Shown: piece by piece, positions 1 to 7,216 of the stretch
How the letters are laid out: every line of letters begins with the position of its first letter
Numbering within the stretch: position 1 is the stretch's first letter
Source: a bacterium
Lineage (GTDB): Bacteria > Margulisbacteria > Marinamargulisbacteria > JABIPA01
Reading direction: 5' to 3'
NCBI GenBank assembly: GCA_018698675.1
Contig: JABIPA010000008.1
Span: 1 to 50,711, forward strand
Length of the DNA: 50,711 nt
Notes under the pieces: generated by a model
The model's database searches: none
Seen by the model: the letters and a program-made list of their open reading frames with translations, nothing else
What the model was told of the DNA's origin: nothing
Program-made: the position numbers and the translations under genes

Positions 1-21
1 ATCAAATTTTTCTTTAGCCAT
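1..21 (-). CDS. tuf: Elongation factor Tu, first 7 codons only (partial)
   Basis: Only the 5' end of the gene is in the window. The minus strand reads MAKEKFD, which is the canonical EF-Tu N-terminus, and it is preceded by a ribosome binding site GGAGAT at 28-33, six bases before the ATG. EF-Tu delivers aminoacyl-tRNA to the ribosome. The gene starts 32 bases downstream of tRNA-Thr on the same strand, matching the well-known thrT-tufB arrangement of bacteria. The rest of the protein lies to the left of the window. The call rests on seven residues plus context. Confidence 0.8.
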
Positions 22-53
22 TTTTTTATCTCCTATTTTCAATCTTCTTTTAC

Positions 54-129
54 TGGAGCTCCCGACCGGAATTGAACCGGTGACCTCATCCTTACCATGG
101 ATGCGCTCTACCAACTGAGCTACGGAAGC
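54..129 (-). tRNA. tRNA-Thr (anticodon GGT)
   Basis: On the minus strand this 76-nt stretch folds into a full cloverleaf. The acceptor stem pairs GCTTCCG with CGGGAGC (one G-U), the D arm is GCTC/GAGC, and the anticodon stem CATCC/GGATG encloses the loop ATGGTAA with anticodon GGT. The T arm is ACCGG/CCGGT, the discriminator base is T, and the CCA end is encoded. It is directly upstream of tuf and probably co-transcribed with it. The mature 5' end abuts the hairpin repeat at 130-235. Confidence 0.96.
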
Positions 130-235
130 GGAACAGGTCCAAAAGATTCCATTTTGATTTTCACGTATCGCTCATATATCGATGATATACGTCGCAATTC
201 ATGACAAGCAAACTGAAAACTTTTGCACCCGTTCC
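130..235. repeat. Imperfect-hairpin intergenic repeat, copy A
   Basis: The left arm (131-171) pairs with the right arm (194-234) at 31 of 41 positions, and G130/C235 extends it by one pair. The mismatches are spread through the stem about every 3-7 bases rather than clustered. A short inner hairpin, TATATC/GATATA with loop GAT, sits at 175-189. The core motifs CCAAAA, TTCCATTTT, AAACTGAAA and CTTTTG recur in the same order in copy B at 13333-13439. The element touches the 5' end of tRNA-Thr and lies inside the predicted leader of the tRNA-tuf transcript. Function is unknown; it could be a structured RNA element or a small non-autonomous mobile element. Confidence 0.75.
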
Positions 236-241
236 CGAACA

Positions 242-269
242 TTTATGAGACCAATGTGGGTCTCATAAA
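242..269. repeat. Perfect 11-bp inverted repeat with 6-nt loop
   Basis: TTTATGAGACC (242-252) and GGTCTCATAAA (259-269) are perfect inverse complements around the loop AATGTG. No T-tract follows on either strand, so this is not a standard intrinsic terminator. It lies between the predicted tRNA-Thr/tuf promoter and the hairpin repeat, so it may be a leader-RNA hairpin or a protein-binding site. It also follows the 3' end of the secreted-protein gene at 431. Confidence 0.6.
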
Positions 270-337
270 AATGTAGTTGAATCGACCTTGTTTTGAGGCT
301 TCAATTACTTAAAAATCACTTTTATTTTCAGTCCGCA

Positions 338-366
338 ATTTTATCATTCTCGGTGTGTCTGGACAA
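338..366 (-). promoter_or_regulatory. Predicted sigma70-like promoter for tRNA-Thr/tuf
   Basis: On the minus strand, a -35 box TTGTCC (361-366) and a -10 box TAAAAT (338-343) are separated by 17 bp. A TG dinucleotide one base before the -10 gives an extended -10 element. Transcription would begin near 331, leaving a leader of about 200 nt before the tRNA that contains both inverted-repeat structures. The 300 bp between the tRNA and the gene ending at 431 hold no credible ORF; this promoter and the two inverted repeats are what I see there. Confidence 0.55.
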
Positions 367-430
367 GGTTTTTTGAAGGTGTTTTTTTTGTTTTAAAGCG
401 GTTTGTTAATGAAGCTTTAGGGATGCCTGT

Positions 431-1438
431 TTATTCTAGTAGATATGCTTCTAATTTTTTGATGTTTATTTGATCTAAAAAGTTGTCGATATCTTGTTTG
501 GATTCTAAATTGTAAAAGATTATGTTTATCATTAATTCTGGGTTTATGACGATGTTTCTTTCACAAAATTGTTCGGATTCTCTGTATTTTTCTAATGTTT
601 TATATCCGCCATTTTTAAGCGTGATTAATTTTGTGTCGACGAGTTCAGGAACCAGTTCTGGGTGGTTAATAATATGAAGGTATTCCTGTATCGAATCGTC
701 AGAAACAATAATGTTTATATCAATGATTTGGTTAGGGTTTTCGGAGGATCTATATAAGATGGTGAAAAGAGATGAGTCTTCAGGGATCAATTCCTCGCTT
801 GATGTGTCGGGAACAATCAATGAGTATGATGAAAATGTATCTGGGAAAAAAGATAAAATGTAATCGTTTTGAACCGTTTTTATTTTGGAACTTAAATTGC
901 TTAATAGTTGAAGTGTTTGATTTAGTCGTTTTGCTTTTAACTCTTCTTTAATTCCGTCGATGTCACTTAAAAGGGTGGTTACTTTATTTTCATATATCAC
1001 TAGTTTCTTTTTTTGTTCGATTTCTTTTGCTAATTTCTCAGCTTCTAATTGTTTGAATTTTTCCAGATTATTAATATATGGTTGATTTGTTTCTATTGAA
1101 TTACTGCTTGTATGCTTCGGGTCGTCTAAAAAACTTGTCGTATTAGCTTCTGTTGAATTGTAGGGGTCCTCATCTTCATCTTCGTTAATTAGTGGTTCAA
1201 CTCCCTCTTCATATCCATCTTCAGATTCGAATCCATCGTCGGAAGTTTGTTTCGGTAAAATTGAAGTGTCTGAAATGATAGCTTGCTTAGATGAGTCGCT
1301 GTCATTTAAAGAGATACTGTGTATTTGAGCACGTGTGTTTTCTGAAAGGTCAGCGCTGAAAGTTGGGGTAATAAAAATATATAGAATAAATAGAAATAAG
1401 GTTAATGATATTGATTTTTTTGATTTAGCGGAAATCAT
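431..1438 (-). CDS. Secreted hypothetical protein with acidic linker and coiled coil
   Basis: I do not recognise the family. The start is taken at 1438, because the first residues MISAKSKKSISLTLFLF and the ending PTFSA form a typical signal peptide of about 29 residues; the possible upstream extension to 1558 would bury it. After the signal comes an Asp/Glu/Ser/Thr-rich linker with runs such as EDEDEDP. A charged helix rich in Lys/Glu/Leu (about residues 120-195, probably coiled coil) follows, and then a C-terminal domain of about 130 residues of mixed alpha/beta character. No lipobox cysteine is seen. The product is probably periplasmic or surface exposed. A TATAGT box six bases before the ATG suggests a leaderless message. 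Confidence 0.7.
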   Translation of the reverse strand: MISAKSKKSISLTLFLFILYIFITPTFSADLSENTRAQIHSISLNDSDSSKQAIISDTSILPKQTSDDGFESEDGYEEGVEPLINEDEDEDPYNSTEANTTSFLDDPKHTSSNSIETNQPYINNLEKFKQLEAEKLAKEIEQKKKLVIYENKVTTLLSDIDGIKEELKAKRLNQTLQLLSNLSSKIKTVQNDYILSFFPDTFSSYSLIVPDTSSEELIPEDSSLFTILYRSSENPNQIIDINIIVSDDSIQEYLHIINHPELVPELVDTKLITLKNGGYKTLEKYRESEQFCERNIVINPELMINIIFYNLESKQDIDNFLDQINIKKLEAYLLE

Positions 1439-1444
1439 AGCAAA

Positions 1445-1473
1445 ACTATAGCAGGTTTTTAGTGGTGGGAAAA
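1445..1473 (-). promoter_or_regulatory. Possible -10 box for the gene starting at 1438
   Basis: The minus strand has TATAGT at 1445-1450, ending six bases before the ATG. The -35 region at 17 bp spacing is TTTTCC, a poor match. If the -10 is real, transcription starts at or next to the ATG and leaves no room for a Shine-Dalgarno site; none is visible. Confidence 0.3.
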
Positions 1474-1551
1474 GAATATTTACAACATATATATGTTGTT
1501 TTGTTCGAAGAATAGAGCTGTCTTCATAAGACTCTTTTAATATGAAATATA

Positions 1552-1580
1552 TTGACAATAGTATTGGATAAACATACTAT
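1552..1580 (+). promoter_or_regulatory. Strong sigma70-like promoter for the hemerythrin-fur operon
   Basis: A perfect -35 TTGACA (1552-1557), a 17-bp spacer and a -10 TACTAT (1575-1580). The ATG of the hemerythrin gene is at 1592, only 11 bases after the -10, so the transcript would have about 3-6 leader bases and no Shine-Dalgarno site is present. The spacer contains ATAAACATAC, a motif also found upstream of yebC. Confidence 0.75.
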
Positions 1581-1591
1581 TTTTCTTAATT

Positions 1592-2038
1592 ATGGAACCT
1601 AATAAAGATAGTCAAAATGGAGATTTTTCCAAAGAAAATAAAATATGGTCTGATGACCTTCAAGTTGGCGATCCTGCTATTGATAATCAACATCAGGAAG
1701 TTTTTTTATTAACTCAATTGTTAGATCAGGCCGTTAGGAATAGTTCTGTGATTGAGAAAATTCTAACGTTTTTGGTGACATATACAGATGAACATTTTAG
1801 CGACGAAGAAGCTCTTATGAGTAGGCAGTCATTTGAAGGAATTGATGAACATAAAGATGCCCATGAATTATTTAGAGTCATGGTGATTAAGTTGAAAAAT
1901 GACTATGAATCCTCTCCTGAACAAGCTTCGAAACTTATTTTTCCAATTAGAAAACTAATAGATGAAATTATTGATCATATTATTCACGTTGATTACAAGT
2001 TAAAGGCGTTGAGACAAAATGAAATTAACCCCTCTTAA
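1592..2038 (+). CDS. Bacteriohemerythrin family protein
   Basis: A four-helix di-iron protein that binds O2 reversibly; in bacteria it is used for O2 sensing, storage or delivery. All expected ligands are visible with family spacing: His34 in DNQHQEVF, His68 and Glu72 in HFSDEE, His87 and His91 in HKDAH, then His129 (with His132 beside it) and Asp134 near the C-terminus. At 148 residues it is a usual length with a short extra N-terminus. It has no signal peptide, so it is cytosolic. Its last 20 bases overlap the start of the Fur-family gene, which suggests translational coupling and a shared iron/oxygen theme. The promoter sits so close to the ATG that translation is probably leaderless. Confidence 0.93.
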   Translation: MEPNKDSQNGDFSKENKIWSDDLQVGDPAIDNQHQEVFLLTQLLDQAVRNSSVIEKILTFLVTYTDEHFSDEEALMSRQSFEGIDEHKDAHELFRVMVIKLKNDYESSPEQASKLIFPIRKLIDEIIDHIIHVDYKLKALRQNEINPS

Positions 2039-2453
2039 GAAATTTGAAAATTATTTGGTCGAGAATGAGGGGCGACTGACCTCTCAAAAAAAAGCTATTG
2101 TAGAGGAAGTCTTTAACATAGATGACCATTTTGAAGTTGAAAACTTTATAGACAAGCTTCGTTCAGAAGATAAAAAGTTTTCTAGAGCAACTGTCTATCG
2201 AACCATTAAACAATTATTAGATGCAGGGCTTATTCAGAAGATATCTGCTTTAAATGGGAAAGTTTTTTATGAGCGGAAAATGACAAATAAAGAGCATGAC
2301 CATGTTATTTGTAATACATGTGGCGAAATTTATGAAATTAATGATAATTCTATTCAAAAAATATTAGATAAATATTGCAAAGATATTGGATTCCGTCCGG
2401 AATATAGGTCTCTTCATATTTACGGACTATGTAAGGATTGTTTTAAGAGGTAA
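2019..2453 (+). CDS. fur: Fur-family metal-dependent transcriptional regulator
   Basis: Residues about 15-70 form the winged helix, with the recognition segment FSRATVYRTIKQL at 54-66. The dimerisation and metal part has HDH at 93-95 and two CxxC pairs, Cys98/Cys101 and Cys138/Cys141, as in Fur/PerR/Zur proteins with a structural zinc site. Length (144 residues) is normal. Whether it senses iron, zinc or peroxide cannot be told from the sequence. It overlaps the hemerythrin gene by 20 bp, so the two are co-transcribed and probably co-translated. The overlap argues for a di-iron oxygen-binding protein under Fe or peroxide control. Confidence 0.92.
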   Translation: MKLTPLKKFENYLVENEGRLTSQKKAIVEEVFNIDDHFEVENFIDKLRSEDKKFSRATVYRTIKQLLDAGLIQKISALNGKVFYERKMTNKEHDHVICNTCGEIYEINDNSIQKILDKYCKDIGFRPEYRSLHIYGLCKDCFKR

Positions 2454-2510
2454 TTTTCATTTTTTCATTTTTTATGTTTGATTTTGGCTTTAATCGGGCA
2501 AATTTGGAGA

Positions 2511-2750
2511 ATGAAACGCTATAGAGTAAAAAAATATTCCCGTCCTTATCGATTGTCCCGCCCCTATTTTTTGACAGGGGATGTTTCCGACACTGTTTTT
2601 GAAATTATTTCACTGATTATAAAAATGAACGAAACGGAGCCTGGATTCGCTCGACGAAAATTGATTCAAATGATTGAATTTGGCAATCAAGAATGGCAAG
2701 ATGCGGCTAAAATAGCTTTACAATCAATAGTTAGTGACTCATGCACTTAA
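2511..2750 (+). CDS. Small basic hypothetical protein
   Basis: About 79 residues, starting MKRYRVKKYSRPYRL, very basic at the N-terminus and with a helical C-terminal half. I see no recognisable domain or membrane segment. A TTG start at 2478 is possible, but it has no Shine-Dalgarno site and adds only 11 residues. A GGAG lies immediately before ATG 2511, though closer than ideal. A 16-codon ORF from ATG 2474 overlaps this start in another frame and could couple translation. The gene sits 57 bp after fur and overlaps the next gene by 10 bp, so it is probably part of the same operon. Confidence 0.55.
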   Translation: MKRYRVKKYSRPYRLSRPYFLTGDVSDTVFEIISLIIKMNETEPGFARRKLIQMIEFGNQEWQDAAKIALQSIVSDSCT

Positions 2751-3262
2751 TTCGTTTAAAGCCTCTTGTAACTCAATTATCCTTAGGAACGTGTTCAGAA
2801 AAACATAAGTGGATGTATTTTGTTGCTTATCAATTTGTTATTTTATGTGCACTTGTATCTTCAGACTTTTATTCGGCAATAGATCTTATAGAGGTCGCTG
2901 TTCAGAAAGCTCCTTTCCAAGCTCAGTTTCAATTAGGTGCTATTGTGAAATGTCTCATTTATTTATTTGGATACTGGTCATGTTTTAAACTTAATTTTGG
3001 GAAAAAGGGGACCCAATTCTTGGAGCGGTTTGTTTGTTTGAGTATTCCCATTTGTTTTAGAGTTCTTGTTCTTTACTTGTTATTGAGTTTAATGAAGCAG
3101 GTCGCTTGGATTTATGATCCACTATTCTTTTCGGATCAGGTTTTTATTATTACAGATATGTTAATCGGTTTCGCTTGCGACTTATTTTATTTTGGCTTAA
3201 TTGGAATGTGTCTTGTCGAAATCAGATCGAAACCAGAAACGTTAAATCAAGTTAATAAGTGA
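2741..3262 (+). CDS. Four-helix membrane protein of unknown function
   Basis: A 173-residue integral membrane protein with four likely transmembrane segments at about 25-41, 66-84, 97-118 and 138-160. It is rich in Phe, Leu and Cys, and its short hydrophilic tails suggest an inner-membrane protein. No family motif was recognised. It overlaps the upstream small gene by 10 bp, so it belongs to the hemerythrin-fur operon. At its 3' end it overlaps the convergent sppA-like gene by 21 bp, and the stop codons of the two genes lie inside each other's coding sequence. Confidence 0.75.
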   Translation: MHLIRLKPLVTQLSLGTCSEKHKWMYFVAYQFVILCALVSSDFYSAIDLIEVAVQKAPFQAQFQLGAIVKCLIYLFGYWSCFKLNFGKKGTQFLERFVCLSIPICFRVLVLYLLLSLMKQVAWIYDPLFFSDQVFIITDMLIGFACDLFYFGLIGMCLVEIRSKPETLNQVNK

Positions 3263-5653
3263 GAAAAAAGACGAAGGAATTCCGAAAAATTGAGAAGCGG
3301 ATGAAAGAGGCGATGTGTCTTTTCTGAAATAAATTAATTCAGGTTCCCCTTGTATATTCGTTGCCTCCGTTATTGAGTCGACGGTGTCATATAAATTTCC
3401 AATATCGTCGATTAAATTTAAGTTTTTTGCTTGAAGACCAGTAAATAATTGTCCTTGGGAAACCTTGTCCGTTTCTTCTTTTGAGAAATTCCTGTTGCTT
3501 GCTACATGGTCGACAAAAATATCATAAGCTTCTTCTTGAATGGTTTGAATCATATTTATTTCTTCGGTCGATAACTTGCTGTGAGAAGACATCATATCCA
3601 TGTATTGCCCTGTTTTTATAGAATCCGATTTAATTGCTAACATTTTTTCAAGTTCTACTATGTTGGAAAAAGAAGATATTGTTCCGATGCTTCCGGTTAG
3701 TGTTCCTGGGTTGGCTAAGATTTTGTCAGAATTAACTGCGATATAGTAGCCGCCGGATGTTGCCATAGATCCCATTGAAGAATAAATTGGCTTGCCGGTT
3801 TTTTTGACTAATTCGATGGCTTGATAAATTTGTTCTGCAGCCACATTACTCCCGCCAGGGCTGTTTATTCGTAGAATGACTCCTTTTATCGAAGGATTTT
3901 TCTCTATACTACTTAGTATCGCTTCAATTTCGTCAGAACCAGTTGATTTTCCTCCAAAAATAAAATTAGTTGAATTGATTCCTTGTCCGATAAATCCGTC
4001 GATTTCAACAACGGCGATTTTGTTGTTTGGAGAAAATAATGTTCGTGGTCCAGGAGTGAACTTAAAGTTTGCTAAATGTTCAATTGAAGTCGCTTTTTTT
4101 ATTTTAAGAGCAACGTCTTTTGCTTGATTCCAATATCCAAACTCGTCGATTAAACCCTTTTGTTTCGCTTGGCTAGCTGTAATTAATCGCCCGTCAAACA
4201 AGGATTTAGTATCGTTCCAATTTAAATTTCTTTCTTTTTTTATATCAGCAATGACATTCTCAAAAAGATCGTCTACTACACGTTGAAGCTGGTTGCGGCC
4301 TTCTTCGGTAATATCAGATGAATTAGGACGAAGTTGAGATTTGAATTTTCCAGAGGTAATTATGTCATGGTTTATTCCAAAGTTTTTAAGAAACTCTTTG
4401 GTTTTGTTGATTTCTACTTTTACACCTAAGTGGCTTAAGGTACCTAGTTCTGGCATGACTATTTTAGAGCCTATAGATGCAAGATAGTACTCTGGCAGCA
4501 TTGCCCAGCTATCCAAATATGTGACAATCGTTTTTCCTTTTAATTTTGCTTTTTCGAGCTCGGATCGGATGTCTTGGATTAGACCGATGGATGAGAGGGA
4601 CGATGATAAATGTCCAATCCTAATAATATAGCCTTCGCAGGTTGGATCCAAGTTTGCTTGTCGAATATTTGCTAATAGGTCATTTGTTCCAATTTTTGTT
4701 CCGCCTAAAAGGCTGACTTCCGATTTTCCAGAGGTAAGTGAGCTGCCTATGCTAAATTCCGCATAAGAAGACGGCCTGAATAAAGAGTATTGCCGTCTAT
4801 TTGGAGGAGCTTTTTGCGTTTGTCCAATATTAAACCCGAGCATGTATCTAGAATCAGCCGATGAATCGTAAGAAGAGATGTATCCATATTCAATATTCAT
4901 GAATGGAAGCAAGAGATTTAGTCCTAGTGAATAATTATTTCCGAATATTCCTGTTCTTAGTTTAAGTCCGTCAGAAAGAAGAAGCTCTAAGCCAAGGTGC
5001 GTTGCAATGTCGCTTGTGTTTCCCGTTCTTTTTTGGACCAAATCAGTAGAGAAAACAAATGATTTATTTGGGGTGTAGAAAGATAATCCACTTCTAAATG
5101 TTGTTGGTATATCTAGATCTTCTTTAATGAAATCTCTAATCATCGTTCCGAATGACATGAATTTTGTTATGTTAACTTTTAATCCAAGATCTGCTGACCA
5201 GCCGGATAAAATTGTATTTCCGGATGCATCTGATTCTGCAATCGTCTTGTAGTTTACTCCCCAGTCGACACCGTTGGATCCTTTTTTTCCATAACCATAG
5301 GTAGAAATATTTAATGCAGATCCGTCTCTGTTTACTTGTGAAAAACTAGAGTAGCCGAATGGGCTAAAAAAGAAAGTAGATGATTTGTTTTCAGAGTAAA
5401 CGTCTTTCGACAAATCGAAATCTTCATGGACAGCCCCAGTACTTTTTGATGCAAGGCCTGCAGGGTTGAAATAAAGAGCGCCTGCGCCTTCGGCGAACCC
5501 TGTATACGCATTACCCATTCCATTTGGTCTGATGCCGATTCCTTGAAAATCTGATTCGTAAATTGTTGTTGAATGACTTGATACGGGAATCAGTATGAAT
5601 GCAATTAATATTTGCGATATCCACTTTTTTATTTTTGATTGGGTCTGTTTCAT
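3242..5653 (-). CDS. sppA: Outer-membrane-barrel-like domain fused to SppA-type signal peptide peptidase (S49)
   Basis: 803 residues. A signal peptide (about 1-28) is followed by a barrel-like region (about 30-285). It begins with the signature GIRPNGMGNAYTGFAEGAGA and continues through YFNPAGLA, as in PorV/FadL/OmpP1-type proteins, and has many alternating aromatic strands. Residues about 300-803 match the long, two-domain SppA: Lys438 in GKFKSQLRP matches the general base and Ser633 in MATSGGYY the nucleophile, followed by NPGTLTGSIG. SppA cleaves leftover signal peptides at the inner membrane. The fusion to a barrel is unusual and would place the protease in or at the outer membrane. Start: AAAGGAG at 5662-5668, overlapping the tsaB stop; operon with tsaB, 13 bp apart. 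Confidence 0.88.
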   Translation of the reverse strand: MKQTQSKIKKWISQILIAFILIPVSSHSTTIYESDFQGIGIRPNGMGNAYTGFAEGAGALYFNPAGLASKSTGAVHEDFDLSKDVYSENKSSTFFFSPFGYSSFSQVNRDGSALNISTYGYGKKGSNGVDWGVNYKTIAESDASGNTILSGWSADLGLKVNITKFMSFGTMIRDFIKEDLDIPTTFRSGLSFYTPNKSFVFSTDLVQKRTGNTSDIATHLGLELLLSDGLKLRTGIFGNNYSLGLNLLLPFMNIEYGYISSYDSSADSRYMLGFNIGQTQKAPPNRRQYSLFRPSSYAEFSIGSSLTSGKSEVSLLGGTKIGTNDLLANIRQANLDPTCEGYIIRIGHLSSSLSSIGLIQDIRSELEKAKLKGKTIVTYLDSWAMLPEYYLASIGSKIVMPELGTLSHLGVKVEINKTKEFLKNFGINHDIITSGKFKSQLRPNSSDITEEGRNQLQRVVDDLFENVIADIKKERNLNWNDTKSLFDGRLITASQAKQKGLIDEFGYWNQAKDVALKIKKATSIEHLANFKFTPGPRTLFSPNNKIAVVEIDGFIGQGINSTNFIFGGKSTGSDEIEAILSSIEKNPSIKGVILRINSPGGSNVAAEQIYQAIELVKKTGKPIYSSMGSMATSGGYYIAVNSDKILANPGTLTGSIGTISSFSNIVELEKMLAIKSDSIKTGQYMDMMSSHSKLSTEEINMIQTIQEEAYDIFVDHVASNRNFSKEETDKVSQGQLFTGLQAKNLNLIDDIGNLYDTVDSITEATNIQGEPELIYFRKDTSPLSSASQFFGIPSSFFSLINLI

Positions 5654-5666
5654 GAAAGAGTCTCCT

Positions 5667-6380
5667 TTAATTTTGGGGTTGGGTATTTGATTTTCTTTTT
5701 TTTTGTCCGATAGTTGGTTGATGAGAATATTCAGGGTTTAGATGTTTGTAGGAACCTGTATTTTTAAGGGCTAGCTGATTTTTAGCAAGGAGAGCAAGTG
5801 TTTTTCCGTAAATGGTTTGGTTGTTGATAACCGTTATTAGCGGTAGCTTTTTTAACTCTAAAGCATCTTCGGGGCTGATGGTGCCTATTATGAGAATTGG
5901 CACTTTGAATTTGGAAGCCGTTTTTAGAATTGCCTCTTTTTTTATTACAAAATCACTAGCCAATCGGGTTGTATGGATGTCCCTTTTAATAAATAAACTT
6001 GCATTGTACTCAGATTTTCTTGCAGGGATTATGGTAAAAATCGGATGTTGAGACGGAGTTTGTTCTGCTAATGCGTTTAGTGTCGAAAATCCAAAAATGG
6101 GTATTTTTTTTACCATTCCAATAGTTTTAATTGTAGTTATTCCTAAACGGAGGCTTGTGTAATTTCCTGGACCGTTTGTAATTCCTATCGCCTTTAAGTC
6201 ATCAAAAGACTTATTTAATGTACTTAGTTCTTCTTTTAAAAATAAAATTAGATTTTCTGTAAAATGATAAGGAGATTGAAACGTTTTTTCTAAGAGAATC
6301 GTGTCGTTTTTCATTAAACAAAAGGAAAACGGTTCGATTGCTATATTTAAGCCTAAAATTATTTCTGGATTAGTAGCCAT
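5667..6380 (-). CDS. tsaB: tRNA threonylcarbamoyladenosine biosynthesis protein TsaB
   Basis: A 237-residue TsaB/YeaZ-type protein with the ASKHA fold. Together with TsaD and TsaE it makes t6A37 in ANN-decoding tRNAs. Visible marks are the N-terminal strand ILGLNIAIEPFSFCL, where the family has a Asp-Thr/Ser-type first motif, and the hallmark GPGNYTSLRLG (family GPGSFTGLRIG). Next come FGFSTLNALAEQ and PARKSEYNASLF. Usual family length is about 230. I start at ATG 6380, since the upstream extension to 6452 is not conserved in character. The -10 box ends seven bases before this ATG, so the mRNA is probably leaderless. The gene is transcribed away from yebC and precedes sppA. Confidence 0.9.
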   Translation of the reverse strand: MATNPEIILGLNIAIEPFSFCLMKNDTILLEKTFQSPYHFTENLILFLKEELSTLNKSFDDLKAIGITNGPGNYTSLRLGITTIKTIGMVKKIPIFGFSTLNALAEQTPSQHPIFTIIPARKSEYNASLFIKRDIHTTRLASDFVIKKEAILKTASKFKVPILIIGTISPEDALELKKLPLITVINNQTIYGKTLALLAKNQLALKNTGSYKHLNPEYSHQPTIGQKKRKSNTQPQN

Positions 6381-6387
6381 GAAATAT

Positions 6388-6416
6388 ATTATGGACGAGG
6401 TGAGATAGACTTGCAA
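6388..6416 (-). promoter_or_regulatory. tsaB promoter sharing its -35 with yebC
   Basis: On the minus strand, TTGCAA (6411-6416), a 17-bp spacer, and CATAAT (6388-6393). The ATG is at 6380, seven bases after the -10, so transcription should begin at the start codon. TTGCAA is its own inverse complement and is also used by the yebC promoter on the other strand. Confidence 0.5.
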
Positions 6417-6440
6417 ATTTTTGTTTTTGGACGATAAAAT
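6411..6440 (+). promoter_or_regulatory. yebC promoter sharing its -35 with tsaB
   Basis: On the plus strand, TTGCAA (6411-6416), an 18-bp spacer, and TAAAAT (6435-6440). Transcription would begin near 6447, giving a leader of about 33 nt that holds ATAAACATAC and the AGGAG ribosome binding site at 6468-6472. Confidence 0.5.
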
Positions 6441-6479
6441 TACAATGTACATTAAATAAACATACGTAGGAGCTTTAAC

Positions 6480-7208
6480 ATGTCAGGACATAGTAAATGG
6501 TCAACGATTAAGCACAAAAAAGCAAAAACGGATCATCAAAGAGGAAAGCAATTTTCTAAAGTTTCTAAAGAAATCATAATGGCTGCAAAAATTGGTGGTG
6601 GGGATCCTGAAATGAATCCTCGATTACGATTAGCTATTCAAAAAGCCAAGTCCGTGAATATGCCAAACGACAATGTGAAGCGCGCGATACAACGAGGTGT
6701 TGGCGGTGGAGATGATTCGAATTATGAAGAAGTGATGTTTGAAGGCTATGGCCCTAATGGCGTTGGTCTAATTATAGAAACGTTAACGGATAATAAAAAC
6801 AGAACGGTTCCTAATTTAAAACATGCCTTAAGCAAAAATGGAGGCAGTTTAGCAACCAAAGGCGCTGTTTCTTATATGTTTTCGAAAAAAGGATTGTTTA
6901 TTTTTTCTCCTGAAAGTCCTGATGAAAAAATTATGGAAGTTGCGTCTGATGCTGGGGCAGATGATATAGATATAAAAGACGATGGTTCCATTGAAGTGTT
7001 GTGCGAGTTTGGGAGTTTTGAAGCCGTAAGAGTCGCGTTTGAATCAAATGAACTTGTCGCTGAAAATGCATCTATCGAAATGATTCCTGAAAACACAGTT
7101 CAGTTAACGGCAGAACAAGTTGAAAAGATTGAAAAACTAATTGAGGCTTTGGAAGAAGACGACGACGTCCAAGATGTGTACTCTAATTATGAGGCTCCAG
7201 AGGAATAG
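6480..7208 (+). CDS. yebC: YebC/TACO1-family translation or transcription factor
   Basis: A full-length 242-residue YebC protein. It opens with the invariant MSGHSKWSTIKHKKAKTD and has RGKQFSKVSKEI. The middle segment NMPNDNVKRAIQRGVGGG and the run YGPNGVGLIIETLTDNKNRT are also family signatures. These proteins act in the cytosol; members have been described as transcriptional regulators and as factors that relieve ribosome stalling at proline stretches. AGGAG at 6468-6472 is seven bases before the ATG. The C-terminus is acidic (EEDDDVQDVY). The next gene follows after 8 bp. Confidence 0.97.
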   Translation: MSGHSKWSTIKHKKAKTDHQRGKQFSKVSKEIIMAAKIGGGDPEMNPRLRLAIQKAKSVNMPNDNVKRAIQRGVGGGDDSNYEEVMFEGYGPNGVGLIIETLTDNKNRTVPNLKHALSKNGGSLATKGAVSYMFSKKGLFIFSPESPDEKIMEVASDAGADDIDIKDDGSIEVLCEFGSFEAVRVAFESNELVAENASIEMIPENTVQLTAEQVEKIEKLIEALEEDDDVQDVYSNYEAPEE

Positions 7209-7216
7209 TCTGATTC

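Noticed and set aside
242-269. Reading the 11-bp inverted repeat as an intrinsic terminator
   Set aside because: There is no T-tract on either strand next to the stem.
2474-2524. 16-codon ORF (MFDFGFNRANLENETL) overlapping the small basic gene
   Set aside because: Too short and without a ribosome binding site; at most a coupling leader.
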